Position numbers and translations under genes: made by a program
From: Saccharopolyspora gloriosae
Lineage (GTDB): Bacteria > Actinomycetota > Actinomycetes > Mycobacteriales > Pseudonocardiaceae
Assembly (NCBI RefSeq): GCF_022828475.1
Contig: NZ_CP059557.1
Location: 3,395,470 to 3,459,469, forward strand
Length of the DNA: 64,000 bases
Reading direction: 5' to 3'
The notes under the pieces: generated by a model
The model's input: only the letters and a program-made list of their open reading frames with translations
Databases searched by the model: none
What the model was told of the DNA's origin: nothing
Shown here: in pieces, positions 10,739-19,812 of the stretch
Numbering within the stretch: position 1 is the first letter of the stretch
Layout: each line of letters begins with the position of its first letter

Positions 10739-12163
10739 GTGGCCCACGACGACTTTCGGTCCTATTTGGACGCGCTCGATGCGGAAGGGCAGCTGCTGCG
10801 GATCACCGAGCAGGTCGATCCGGAACCCGACCTCGGCGCGGCGGCCAACGCGGTCTCCCGGCTCGGGGAAGGGGCGCCCGCGCTGTACTTCGACGACGTC
10901 ACCGGGTTTACCGACGCCCGCATCGCGCTCAACGCGCACGGTTCCTGGGCGAACCACGCCATCGCGATGGGACTGCCGCCGACGACCTCGACCCGGGAGC
11001 AGGTGCAGGAGTTCATCCGGCGCTGGGAGAACTACCCGGTGACCCCCGAACGCCGAGACGATCCGCCGTTCCTGGCGAACACCCGCAGCGGCGCGGACGT
11101 CGACCTGTTCGAGGTGCTGCCGTTGTTCCGGCTCAACGACGGAGACGGCGGCTTCTACCTGGACAAGGCCGCGGTCGTCTCGCGCGACCCGGACGACCCG
11201 GAGAACTTCGCCAAGCAGAACGTCGGCGTGTACCGGATGGAGGTCAAGGGCCGCAACGAACTCGGCCTGCAACCGGTGCCGATGCACGACATCGCGCTGC
11301 ACCTGGGCAAGGCCGAGGAACGCGGCGAGGACCTGCCGGTGGCCATCGCGCTCGGCAACGACCCGATCCTCACCATCGTCGGCGGCACCCCGCTGGGCTA
11401 CGAGCAGTCCGAGTACGAGATGGCGGGCGCGCTGCGCGGCGCACCGGCGCCCATCGCGACCGGGCCGCTGACCGGGTTCGACGTGCCGTGGGGCTGCGAA
11501 GTCCTGCTGGAAGGCGTCATCGAAGGGCGCAAGCGGGAGATCGAGGGGCCGTTCGGCGAGTTCACCGGGCACTACTCCGGCGGTCGGAACATGCCGGTGG
11601 TGCGCATCGACCGCATCTCGTTCCGCGGCGGCCCGATCTTCGAATCGCTGTACCTGGGCAAGCCGTGGACGGAGATCGACTACTTGATCGGCCCGGCGAC
11701 CTGCGTGCCGCTGTATCAGCAGCTGCGCGCGGACTTCCCCGAAGTGCAGGCCGTGAACGCGATGTACACGCACGGGCTGCTGGCGATCGTGTCGACGAAG
11801 AAGCGCTACGGGGGATTCGCCCGCGCGGTGGGGCTGCGGGCGATGACCACTCCGCACGGGCTCGGCTACACGAAGGTCGTGATCGTCGTCGACGAGGACG
11901 TGGACCCGTTCGACCTGCCGCAGGTGATGTGGGCGCTGTCGACGAAGGTGAACCCGGCCGGTGACCTGGTGAACCTGCCGAACATGTCGGTGGTGGGGCT
12001 CGATCCCGGCTCACAGCCCGCGGGCATCAGCAACAAGCTGGTGATCGACGCGACGACGCCCGTCGCTCCCGACGCGCGCGGGCACTACGGGCAGCCGGTC
12101 CGGGACCTGCCGGAAACCGGCCGGTGGGTGGAGAAGCTGCGAACTTTGTTGCGCGACAAGTGA
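10739..12163 (+). CDS. vdcC: UbiD-family non-oxidative hydroxyarylic acid decarboxylase, catalytic subunit
   Basis: A 474-residue UbiD-fold protein. Visible family segments are NVGVYRMEVKGRNELGLQ, the ALGNDP motif, EFTGHYSGGRN (region of the catalytic E-R-E set), IDYLIGPATCVPLY and the C-terminal NMSVVGLDPGSQPAGISNKL. Using prenylated FMN from VdcB, the enzyme removes CO2 from 4-hydroxybenzoate- or vanillate-type acids in the cytoplasm. GTG 10739 has a strong AAGAGGAGGAG ribosome site. It is followed by vdcD after 29 bp. The exact substrate cannot be told from sequence; VdcC (vanillate) and ShdC (4-hydroxybenzoate) are the nearest named types. Confidence 0.92.
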   Translation: MAHDDFRSYLDALDAEGQLLRITEQVDPEPDLGAAANAVSRLGEGAPALYFDDVTGFTDARIALNAHGSWANHAIAMGLPPTTSTREQVQEFIRRWENYPVTPERRDDPPFLANTRSGADVDLFEVLPLFRLNDGDGGFYLDKAAVVSRDPDDPENFAKQNVGVYRMEVKGRNELGLQPVPMHDIALHLGKAEERGEDLPVAIALGNDPILTIVGGTPLGYEQSEYEMAGALRGAPAPIATGPLTGFDVPWGCEVLLEGVIEGRKREIEGPFGEFTGHYSGGRNMPVVRIDRISFRGGPIFESLYLGKPWTEIDYLIGPATCVPLYQQLRADFPEVQAVNAMYTHGLLAIVSTKKRYGGFARAVGLRAMTTPHGLGYTKVVIVVDEDVDPFDLPQVMWALSTKVNPAGDLVNLPNMSVVGLDPGSQPAGISNKLVIDATTPVAPDARGHYGQPVRDLPETGRWVEKLRTLLRDK

Positions 12164-12192
12164 ATTCCCTTGCAGGAGGAAAGGAGCAGGCG

Positions 12193-12420
12193 ATGTGCCC
12201 GCGTTGTGCCGCCGAGGAACTGACGAGGCAGGCCGTGTCACCGGTCGCCGGGGTGTGGGAGGTGTGGCGCTGCGAGCGCTGCCACTACTTCTGGCGCAGC
12301 ACCGAACCGGAGCGCCGCACGGAGCGCGAGTCGTATCCGGCGGCGTTCCGCATGACGCAGGCGGACATCGACGAGGCCTCCGAGATGCCCGCGATCCCGC
12401 CGCGGCGCAGCGGCTCATGA
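12193..12420 (+). CDS. vdcD: Hydroxyarylic acid decarboxylase small subunit D
   Basis: A 75-residue protein with two CxxC knuckles (MCPRCAAEE and CERCHYFWRST), as in the VdcD/ShdD/EcdD subunit encoded with UbiD/UbiX-type decarboxylases. It is probably a zinc-bound accessory subunit; its precise role is not established. ATG 12193 lies behind GGAGGAAAGGAG. Its stop overlaps the start of the next gene (ATGA at 12417), which supports translational coupling of the last two genes of the operon. Confidence 0.88.
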   Translation: MCPRCAAEELTRQAVSPVAGVWEVWRCERCHYFWRSTEPERRTERESYPAAFRMTQADIDEASEMPAIPPRRSGS

Positions 12421-12674
12421 GCGAGGTCGCGCTGATGTGGGAAGTGCGGGCCGCGCCGGGGGAGCAGCGGTCGTTGCTCGACTGGGCGCGGCAGCACGCC
12501 GTGCCCGCCGTGCGCGCGGCGGGCTGCCGGGACGTGGGGCTGTACCGCTCGGAGCAGGATCGGGTGGTGCTCATCGCGCACTTCGCGGGTGAGGTGCTCC
12601 CGGTGCTGCCGGAACCTCCTGCGCACCTCGAGGCCCGCCCGGCGCACCAGTGGGCGTTCGACCGCGTGCTGTGA
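12417..12674 (+). CDS. Unknown small protein, fourth gene of the vdc operon
   Basis: An 85-residue protein starting at the ATG that overlaps the vdcD stop. The pattern MWEVRAAPGEQRSLLDWARQ and CRDVGLYRSEQDRVVLIAHF, with alternating beta and helix, resembles a small ferredoxin-like (alpha+beta barrel, ABM-like) domain such as those in monooxygenases or stress-response barrels. This is a structural guess. No catalytic residues are recognisable. Tight coupling to vdcD suggests a role with phenolic decarboxylation, for instance handling the phenol product. It is convergent with the MFS gene, with only 4 bp between them. Confidence 0.6.
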   Translation: MSEVALMWEVRAAPGEQRSLLDWARQHAVPAVRAAGCRDVGLYRSEQDRVVLIAHFAGEVLPVLPEPPAHLEARPAHQWAFDRVL

Positions 12675-12678
12675 CCCG

Positions 12679-14139
12679 TCAGGTGCGTTCTCGGGTGCAG
12701 GGGTCCTGGCAGGCGTGGTCGAGTCCGGGCAGCGGCATCGGTTCCACTCCGATGCGGTTGCCGCCGACGGTGCACCAGGACAGCACGCCGCCCAGCGCGC
12801 ACACCGCCGCCGAGATGAGCATCGCGAGTCCGAACCCGTCGGCGACGGTGCCGCCGGGCTCGGTCATGCCCGCCACCAACGGCAGCACCGCCACCGCGAC
12901 CAGCCCGGCCAGCCGGGAGATCGCGTTGTTCACTCCGGACGCCACCCCGGCGCGCTGCTGGTCGACCGAGGCCAGCACGGCGGCGGTGAGCGGCGCGACG
13001 GTGATCGACAGGCCGAGGCCGAACACGACGACGCCCGGCAGCACGCCGGTGAGGTAGCTGGAACCCGGCACCGCCAGCGTCATCAGCGCCAGTCCCGCCG
13101 CGCAACCGAACGGGCCGATCGTCATCGGCAGCCGCGGCCCGGTGCGCTGCGCCAGCGCGCCCATCCGACCCGAGATCAGCAGCATGATCACGGTGATCGG
13201 CAGGGTGGCCACCCCGGCGCGCAGCGCCGAGTAGCCCAGCGTCTGCTGCAGCTGCAGCGACAGCAGGAACAGGGCGCCGCTGAGCGCGGCGTACACGGTG
13301 AACGTGGTGAGGTTCGCGCCGGTGAACTGCCGGGAGGCGAACAGGTTCAGCGGCAGGAGCGGGTCGCGGGTGCGGCGTTCGATCAACGGGAACGCCACGA
13401 GCCCGGCGACTCCGGCGGCGAGGGCGACGGCGGTGAGCGGGTCCCAGCCGCGCGCGGGCAGCTCGATGAGCGCGTAGATGGCCCCGGCGAGGCCGATCGT
13501 GACGCTGCCCGCCCCGGCCAGGTCGGGGGTGCCCGCGCGGCCGCTGCGCGTTTCCGGGACGTGCCTGGCCGTGACGAACAGGGCGACCGCCGCCAGCGGC
13601 ACGTTGATGAAGAACACCCAGCGCCAGGACACCGCGTCGACCAGCCAGCCCCCGACGAACGGGCCGAGCGCGGAGGACACCCCGGTCAGCCCGGCCCACG
13701 TGCCCACCGCACGGCCGCGGTCGTCGGCGGAGATCGTGGAGTTGATCAGCGCGAGGCTGCCGGGGACCAGCAGCGCGCCGCCGACGCCTTGCACGAGCCG
13801 CGCCACGATCAGCGCCTCCCCGCTGGGTGCGAGCCCGCACCCGAGGGAGGCCGCGGTGAACACGACCAGCCCGATCTGGAACACCCGGCGGCGACCGTAG
13901 CGATCCCCGAGCGCCCCGCCGAGCAGCAGCAACGCGCTGAGGGTGAGCAGGTAGGCGTCGAGCACCCATTGCAGGACGGCGAACCCGCCGCCGGTGTCGC
14001 GGCCGATCGCGGGCAGCGCCACGTTCACCACCGAGCCGTCCAGGAAGGCCACCCCGGAACCGAGGATGGTGCCGACGATGATCCACCGGCCGGCGCGGCT
14101 CGCCAGCGGGATGGCGGCGGTGGTGTCCGGACTGCTCAT
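12679..14139 (-). CDS. MFS transporter, 14-helix DHA2 (EmrB/QacA) family
   Basis: A 486-residue exporter with about 14 membrane helices. DHA2 motifs are seen: LDGSVVNVALPAIGRD in helix 1, GALGDRYGRRRVFQ after helix 2, ARLVQGVGGALLVPGSLALI in helix 4 and GLTGVSSALGPFVGGWLV in helix 5. Such proteins export drugs or toxic organics with proton antiport. ATG 14139 has GGAGAGGA upstream. It is convergent with the vdc operon, so it could export phenolics, but nothing links it directly; it is equally close to the divergent rhamnosidase gene. The last 30 residues after the final helix form a short cytoplasmic tail. Confidence 0.88.
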   Translation of the reverse strand: MSSPDTTAAIPLASRAGRWIIVGTILGSGVAFLDGSVVNVALPAIGRDTGGGFAVLQWVLDAYLLTLSALLLLGGALGDRYGRRRVFQIGLVVFTAASLGCGLAPSGEALIVARLVQGVGGALLVPGSLALINSTISADDRGRAVGTWAGLTGVSSALGPFVGGWLVDAVSWRWVFFINVPLAAVALFVTARHVPETRSGRAGTPDLAGAGSVTIGLAGAIYALIELPARGWDPLTAVALAAGVAGLVAFPLIERRTRDPLLPLNLFASRQFTGANLTTFTVYAALSGALFLLSLQLQQTLGYSALRAGVATLPITVIMLLISGRMGALAQRTGPRLPMTIGPFGCAAGLALMTLAVPGSSYLTGVLPGVVVFGLGLSITVAPLTAAVLASVDQQRAGVASGVNNAISRLAGLVAVAVLPLVAGMTEPGGTVADGFGLAMLISAAVCALGGVLSWCTVGGNRIGVEPMPLPGLDHACQDPCTRERT

Positions 14140-14323
14140 GCCGTCCTCTCCGGGGGCGGGGCGGAACCGGCCGGCGCCGGCCAACCGAGGATAGGCCGCG
14201 GCGTCACCATCGGCACCCGTCGTCCGGCGGAGCATGAGCGTCCATTGTGGAGTGTTGACGTGTCCGGAGGGGGTGCGTAGAAACGCAGGCGATGACCGCG
14301 AGGGCGATGCGCTGGAGTGGCCG

Positions 14324-17275
14324 ATGACCGGAATCCGCCCGGAGCACCCGCGCATCGACGGGCGGACCGGACCGCTGCTCGGTGTCGACGACCTGGCACC
14401 GGTGCTCAGCTGGTCGTTGGCGCCAGAGGACGACGACCCTGGCGGAATGCAGACCGCGTACCACGCGGAGGTCACCGATCCGGGCGGGAAGACCTGGTGG
14501 GACACCGGGATCGTGGCCTCCGGCCACACCCGGATCCGCTACGCCGGGCCGGAGCCCGCCGCCCGGCAACGACTCCGCTGGCGCGTCCGGGTCCGCGACG
14601 AGCACGACCGCTGGTCGCCGTGGAGCGCGTGGTCCTGCTGGGAACTCGGCCTGCTCACCCGGTGCGATTGGGCCGAGGCCGGCTGGATCGCCCACCCCGA
14701 CCGGGACCCCGGCGATCCGTTGCCGATCTTCGCGCGAACGTTCACCGCGCGGCCGCCGGTGCACCGGGCGCGGCTGTACGTGTGCGGACTCGGCATCCAC
14801 GTCGTGACCCTCAACGGCCGTCCCGTGACCAGCGAAGTGCTGGCACCCGGCAACTCGAACTACCAGCGCTCCGCCGAATACCGAGTGCACGACGTGGCGG
14901 AACTACTGCACGACGGCGAGAACACGCTGGGCATCGCGCTCGGCCACGGCACCGCGCACGTGCACCGCCACGGCACCAACGGGGGAGCGCGCAGCGTGTA
15001 CTCGTGGTGGACCAGCGAGGAACCCGCCAGGGGCGCGTTGCTGGTGCCGGCGCAGCCGGGCGCCGACCGCATCCGGGTGGCCGAACCCGACGCGCACCAC
15101 GTCGGCGGCGCCGTCACCATCGGCACCCGGGAGTCCTGGGAGAGCAGGCAGGTCGTGGCCGTCGGCGACCAAGGACTGATCATCGCGCCGCCACTGGAGC
15201 ACGAGCACCCCGCCGGGACCCCGGTCGAAGGTTCGGGTGACCCGGTGGCGCAGTGGGAACCCACCGCGGGCGCGGCCGTGTCACCGCGGTTGCTGGCCCG
15301 GCTGGAGATCACCGGCCCGGACGGGCGCCGCGACATCGTGAGCGGGCCGGACTGGCGCACCGCGCTCGGCCCGGCGGTGACGGACAACTGGTTCTCCGGC
15401 ACCGACCACAACGCCCGGCGGGAACAGCCCGGCTGGGACCTGCCCGGCGCTGACCACTCCGCCGCCGCGCGCCGTCGCGACGGCACTCCCACCGGGTGGG
15501 TCGCGGCGGCCCGCACCACTCCGCCGAACGGCACCACGGAACTCGTGTGGCGCCAGGCTGCTCCGGTGCGGATCGTCCGCGAGTGGCGCCCGGCCGTGGT
15601 GCGCGAGCCGATACCCGGGCGCTGGGTGTTCGACCTCGGGCAGAACATCGCGGGCTGGCCGGAGCTGCGGCTGCCGCCGGTGCCGCCGGGCACGGTCGTG
15701 ACCGTGCGGCCCGGTGAGTCGCTGCACGCGGACGGGACCGTGGACCAGACCTCGATCCGCAACGACCGGCGCGGCACCGACGTGCTGCACACCTACACCG
15801 CGGCCGGACTGCCGGACGGGGAGCGGTGGCGACCGTCGTTCCAGTACTTCGCGATGCGGTTCCTGGAGGTCACGGCCCCGGTGCGGCCGGAGGTGCGCGG
15901 GCTGCAGCTGCGGGCCGACGCGCCGCGCGCCGGGTCCGTGCGCACCTCCGACGAGCGGGTGGACCGGCTGCACCGGATGGCGCACTTCTCGGTGGCGTCC
16001 AACCTGATGTCGGTGCTCACCGACTGCCCCGGCCGGGAGAAGCTGGCCTACGGCGCCGACTACACGCACCCGATGGGCGTGCTGTCCAGGCACTTCGACC
16101 TCGGCGCGTACCTGCGGACCATGCAACGCCACCTCGCGGAAGGGCAGGCGGGGCGCGGACCGGACGTGGGGAACGTGGCGCTGAAGGCGCCCGTCTACGA
16201 CTGGGGCTACCAGGGCGCGTTCGGCGACGAGGTCAACTGGGGCAATGCGATCGTGCTGGTGCCCTGGCTGCTGCACCGCATCTACGGCGACACCCGCACC
16301 ATGGCCGAGTACTACCCGAACATGACGGAGTTCCTCGACTACCTGCGGCGCCGCAAAACCCACGGGAACCTGGTGACGGGCGAACTGGGCGATTGGGTGG
16401 CCGCGGAGGAGACCTCCGGCGAGCTCACCGGCACGTGGGGATACCACGCCACCGCGCGTGCGCTGGCCGAGATGGCGGGAATTCTGGGTAACGTTGCGGA
16501 TTCCCGGGAGTTCGGCGCGCTCGCCGACGACATCGCCGCCGCGTTCCACCAGCGGTTCTACGTTCCCGAACTCGGCCGCTACAGCGGGGACGGCACCGAG
16601 GCGGGCGCGACGCAGGCGGCGCAGGCGATGCCGCTGGACGCGGGAATCGTGCCCGCGGTCGAACGCGACCGGGTGCTGGCCGCGCTGGTCGAACGAATCC
16701 GGACACCGGACGGCTCGCACCTGCGCGCGGGGCATCTCGGCCTCGGGCCGGTCGTGCGGGTGCTGCGCGACGCCGACCGCGACGACGTGCTGTGGGAAGT
16801 GTCCCGGCAGGACGCCGCGCCGAGCTACGGAGCGTTCTTGCAGGACACGGCGGCGAATCCGGGTGGCCTCACCACGATTCCGGAGCAGTGGGACATGCGG
16901 AACTCGCTGAACCACATGATCCTGACCCAGCTCGACGAGTGGTTCCACACCGGACTCGCCGGAATCCGCCAGGCGGCCGGGTCGGCCGGATTCCGCGCGT
17001 TGCGCATTCGGCCGAAGGTGGTGGGTGAACTGCGCTGGGTGGCGGGGCATTACACCACACCGGCCGGTCGCGTCGAGTCACGCTGGGTGCGCGATGACCG
17101 CGATTTCACGCTCACCGTGCGGATTCCGCCGAACACGACCGCGCGGGTGCACGTGCCGGGCCGGATCGCCGGGGCGAGCCGGATCCGGGACGGCTGCGGG
17201 ATATTCGAGGTGGGGCCGGGGGTGCGCACGTTCCACTCGACGTTGCCGCGACCGGATTCCCCGGAGGCTCGGTGA
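14324..17275 (+). CDS. Alpha-L-rhamnosidase, glycoside hydrolase family 78
   Basis: A 983-residue multidomain glycosidase. N-terminal beta-sandwich domains (Rha78 N, then a carbohydrate-binding-like region) precede the (alpha/alpha)6 barrel. The barrel shows LTDCPGREKLAYGADYTHPM with the family acidic residues, WGNAIVLVPWLLHRIYGD, GDWVAAEETSGEL and TTIPEQWDMRNSLNHM with the likely general-base glutamate. A C-terminal beta domain ends the protein. GH78 enzymes remove terminal L-rhamnose from plant or bacterial glycosides. No signal peptide is seen at the chosen ATG (14324, GGAG upstream), so it probably acts inside the cell on imported glycosides. The upstream frame to 14234 has no family similarity. 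Confidence 0.9.
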   Translation: MTGIRPEHPRIDGRTGPLLGVDDLAPVLSWSLAPEDDDPGGMQTAYHAEVTDPGGKTWWDTGIVASGHTRIRYAGPEPAARQRLRWRVRVRDEHDRWSPWSAWSCWELGLLTRCDWAEAGWIAHPDRDPGDPLPIFARTFTARPPVHRARLYVCGLGIHVVTLNGRPVTSEVLAPGNSNYQRSAEYRVHDVAELLHDGENTLGIALGHGTAHVHRHGTNGGARSVYSWWTSEEPARGALLVPAQPGADRIRVAEPDAHHVGGAVTIGTRESWESRQVVAVGDQGLIIAPPLEHEHPAGTPVEGSGDPVAQWEPTAGAAVSPRLLARLEITGPDGRRDIVSGPDWRTALGPAVTDNWFSGTDHNARREQPGWDLPGADHSAAARRRDGTPTGWVAAARTTPPNGTTELVWRQAAPVRIVREWRPAVVREPIPGRWVFDLGQNIAGWPELRLPPVPPGTVVTVRPGESLHADGTVDQTSIRNDRRGTDVLHTYTAAGLPDGERWRPSFQYFAMRFLEVTAPVRPEVRGLQLRADAPRAGSVRTSDERVDRLHRMAHFSVASNLMSVLTDCPGREKLAYGADYTHPMGVLSRHFDLGAYLRTMQRHLAEGQAGRGPDVGNVALKAPVYDWGYQGAFGDEVNWGNAIVLVPWLLHRIYGDTRTMAEYYPNMTEFLDYLRRRKTHGNLVTGELGDWVAAEETSGELTGTWGYHATARALAEMAGILGNVADSREFGALADDIAAAFHQRFYVPELGRYSGDGTEAGATQAAQAMPLDAGIVPAVERDRVLAALVERIRTPDGSHLRAGHLGLGPVVRVLRDADRDDVLWEVSRQDAAPSYGAFLQDTAANPGGLTTIPEQWDMRNSLNHMILTQLDEWFHTGLAGIRQAAGSAGFRALRIRPKVVGELRWVAGHYTTPAGRVESRWVRDDRDFTLTVRIPPNTTARVHVPGRIAGASRIRDGCGIFEVGPGVRTFHSTLPRPDSPEAR

Positions 17276-17440
17276 CATTCGCGTGAAATGCCGGAGTTAA
17301 CTCGCGGTTGCACTGGAATTGATCCGGCAGTGGTGGGAAAAACGCGATCTGGCGAGAAATGGTCACCGGGGTTCTCCCGCACGGCCGTCTTCGGCCACGG
17401 TATGGATCCAGTCGGCCCCGACCAGCGGACAGAGGTGCGT

Positions 17441-18931
17441 GTGAGCGCGAACAGAGCGGAGCCTGAATGTTCGGACGCCCTCACCGGGGACGTGCCCGTC
17501 CCAGGTTGGGTGCCCGAACCCGCTGAACTGTCCGATGTGGAACTCCTGCTCGACGGCGCGTTTCCGGCACTGGGCGGCTTCTTGGGCGCCGCCGATACCG
17601 AATCGGTGCGCACCCGGCGACGGCTGCGGGACGGCACGCCGTGGCCCGCGCCGATCACCCTGCCGGTGCCCGCCGAGCTCGCCACCGCCGAGAAGATCGA
17701 ACTCCGCGACGCCGAAGGCGCACCGGTCGCGGTCTTGCACAACGAAGCCCCCTGGTCGGACGGCACCACCAGCCACGCGGCCGGTTCGCTGCGCCCGGCG
17801 GCCGCCCCCGGCGGGGCGCTGCGCCGGATGCGCCCGCCGGCGGCGGAGGTCCGAGCCGGACTGCCCGCCGGTCCGGTGCTCGGGCTGGTGGTCGACGCGC
17901 CGCTGCACCACCGGGAACTCGCCCAGATCCGCGAGCTCGCGGCGGAACTCGACGCGCACGTGCTGCTGCTTCCACGGATGACGGGGCCGCGCCCGGAAAT
18001 CCTGGTGCAGGCCGTGCTCGCCGCGCGTCCGCAGCTTCCCCCGGGCACCACGATCGTCCCGGTTCCGCTGGCTCGCCGCGCCGACCCGAAGCGCGACGCG
18101 GCGCTGGCCGCGCAGGTCGCGACGGCCTACGGCGCCACCCACCTGATCGCCGAACAGCACCTCGACGACTCACCGATCACCGTGCTCGAGCCGCCCGAGA
18201 TGGTGCGCGACTCCACCGACCGCTGGGTCCGCGCCGCGCAGGTTCGGCCCGGCGGCGGGCGCAGCGGCCTGAGCGCGGACGAGCTGAGCGCCCGCCTCGA
18301 CGAGGGCGGCCCGCTGCCGTCCTGGTTCACCACCCCGGAGATCGCCGAGCAGCAGCGGCGGCTGCACCCGCCGCTGACCCGGCGCGGCTTCACGGTGCTG
18401 TTCACCGGACTTTCCGGTGCGGGCAAGTCCACGCTGGCCCGCGCGCTGCGCGACGAGCTCACCCAGCACGACCACCGGGCGGTGACCCTGCTGGACGGCG
18501 ACGTCGTGCGCCGCACCCTGTGCGAGGGGCTCGGGTTCTCCGCCGCCGACCGCAGCCGGAACGTGCGGCGGATCGGGTTCGTGGCCTCCGAGGTGACCCG
18601 CCACGGCGGAGCCGCGATCTGCGCGCCCATCGCGCCGTACGCGCAGGACCGGGACGCGGTGCGCCGGATGGTGCGCGACTGCGGCGGGTTCGTCCTGGTG
18701 TACGTGGCGACTCCGCTCGGCGAGTGCGAACGCCGCGACCGCAAGGGCCTGTACCGCAAGGCGCGCGCCGGCTCGCTGCCCGAGTTCACCGGGGTCTCGG
18801 CGCCCTACGAACCACCGGCCGACGCCGACCTGGTGCTCGACACCTCCGGGCTGTCCCAGGACGAGGCCGTCGCGGAGGTCGTGGCGCTGCTGCGGGAACG
18901 GGGCTGGGTGGGTTCGTGGACCTGGGAGTGA
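17441..18931 (+). CDS. cysC: APS kinase fused to a degenerate ATP-sulfurylase domain
   Basis: A 496-residue fusion. Residues roughly 20-280 follow the ATP-sulfurylase fold (ELSDVELLLDGAFPALGGFL, then RRRLRDGTPWPAPITLPVP and YGATHLIAEQH). The catalytic motifs are lost: the QTRNPxHxxH site reads VVDAPLHHRE and the GRDHAG site reads AEQHLDD. The C-terminal APS kinase is intact: P-loop GLSGAGKST near 323, DGDVVRRTLCEGLGFS, DRSRNVRRIGFVA and APYAQDR. It should phosphorylate APS to PAPS, while CysD/CysN downstream supply the APS. GTG 17441 has GAGG five bases before it. The stop overlaps the next gene, so it heads a six-gene sulfate-activation operon. Confidence 0.88.
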   Translation: MSANRAEPECSDALTGDVPVPGWVPEPAELSDVELLLDGAFPALGGFLGAADTESVRTRRRLRDGTPWPAPITLPVPAELATAEKIELRDAEGAPVAVLHNEAPWSDGTTSHAAGSLRPAAAPGGALRRMRPPAAEVRAGLPAGPVLGLVVDAPLHHRELAQIRELAAELDAHVLLLPRMTGPRPEILVQAVLAARPQLPPGTTIVPVPLARRADPKRDAALAAQVATAYGATHLIAEQHLDDSPITVLEPPEMVRDSTDRWVRAAQVRPGGGRSGLSADELSARLDEGGPLPSWFTTPEIAEQQRRLHPPLTRRGFTVLFTGLSGAGKSTLARALRDELTQHDHRAVTLLDGDVVRRTLCEGLGFSAADRSRNVRRIGFVASEVTRHGGAAICAPIAPYAQDRDAVRRMVRDCGGFVLVYVATPLGECERRDRKGLYRKARAGSLPEFTGVSAPYEPPADADLVLDTSGLSQDEAVAEVVALLRERGWVGSWTWE

Positions 18932-19812
18932 CCCTGACCGGTCTGCTGACCGGATCCCTGGTGGGCCTGACCGGAATGGGCGGCGGGGCGCTCACCATGC
19001 CGCTGCTGACGTTGGTGTTCGGGGTGCCGCCGCTGGCGGCGGTGTCCACCGATCTGGTCGCCAGTGCCGTCATGAAACCCGTGGGCGCGGCGGTGCACCT
19101 GCGCCGCCGCACCGTGCACCTGCCGACGGTGGGCCTGCTGTGCCTCGGGTCGCTGCCGTGCGCGGCGATCGGCTCGGTGCTGGCCGGCTCGCTCGGTGCG
19201 GGCACCGGGTCGGTGCTCAAGACGGTGAGCGCGGTGGCGGTGCTGCTGGCGGTGGCGACCCTGGTGATCCGCATGTACCTGGACCGCGGGCGCGACGATC
19301 CGGGAGGTGCGCAACGGGTCCGGCCGGTGCCCACGGTGCTGCTGGGCGCGGTCGCCGGGTTCATCGTCGGCACCACCTCGGTCGGCTCCGGTTCGATCGT
19401 GATCGTGTGCCTGCTGCTGCTCGACCGGGCGATGAGCTCGGCCCGGCTGGTGGGCACCGATCTGGTGCAGGCGGTACCGCTGGTGCTGGTGGCGGCGCTG
19501 GGGCATCTGCTGCACGGCGAAGTCCACTTCGGACTTGTGGGGTCGTTGCTGGCCGGTGCGCTGCCGGGCGTGCTCGCAGGGGCGCTGCTGTCGGCGCGGA
19601 TCCCGGACCGGCCGGTGCGGGTGCTGCTGGGCGGGATGCTCGCGGTCACCGGATCGATGCTGCTCGGGCTGGGAGCGCTCCTGGCCGCCGCACTGGGGAC
19701 GGTGGTCGCGTTGGCCGCGGCGATCACGACGTCCGGAAAGCTCTCCCGCGTTCGGGCGCCGGCCCCGGCGGGAGACCGTGTCGACGCCGGCGCAGAAGGA
19801 GGAACCGGGTGA
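18916..19812 (+). CDS. TauE/SafE-family membrane transporter, sulfur anion candidate
   Basis: A 298-residue integral membrane protein with about eight helices in two repeats. The first carries GLTGMGGGALTMPLLTLVFG and the second GTTSVGSGSIVIVCLLLLD, the family signature. TauE/SafE proteins move sulfite, sulfoacetate or related anions. Its place between cysC and cysQ points to sulfate or sulfite traffic for this pathway, but direction and substrate are inferred. GTG 18916 gives the usual MDLGVxLTGLL start and overlaps cysC by 16 bp; GTG 18928 is an alternative. The stop overlaps the cysQ start (GTGA). The C-terminal 25 residues are hydrophilic. Confidence 0.82.
   Translation: MDLGVTLTGLLTGSLVGLTGMGGGALTMPLLTLVFGVPPLAAVSTDLVASAVMKPVGAAVHLRRRTVHLPTVGLLCLGSLPCAAIGSVLAGSLGAGTGSVLKTVSAVAVLLAVATLVIRMYLDRGRDDPGGAQRVRPVPTVLLGAVAGFIVGTTSVGSGSIVIVCLLLLDRAMSSARLVGTDLVQAVPLVLVAALGHLLHGEVHFGLVGSLLAGALPGVLAGALLSARIPDRPVRVLLGGMLAVTGSMLLGLGALLAAALGTVVALAAAITTSGKLSRVRAPAPAGDRVDAGAEGGTG

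Noticed and set aside
15281-17050. Open frame of 589 codons on the - strand
   Set aside because: Antisense shadow of the GH78 rhamnosidase gene with low-complexity His/Arg/Val content.
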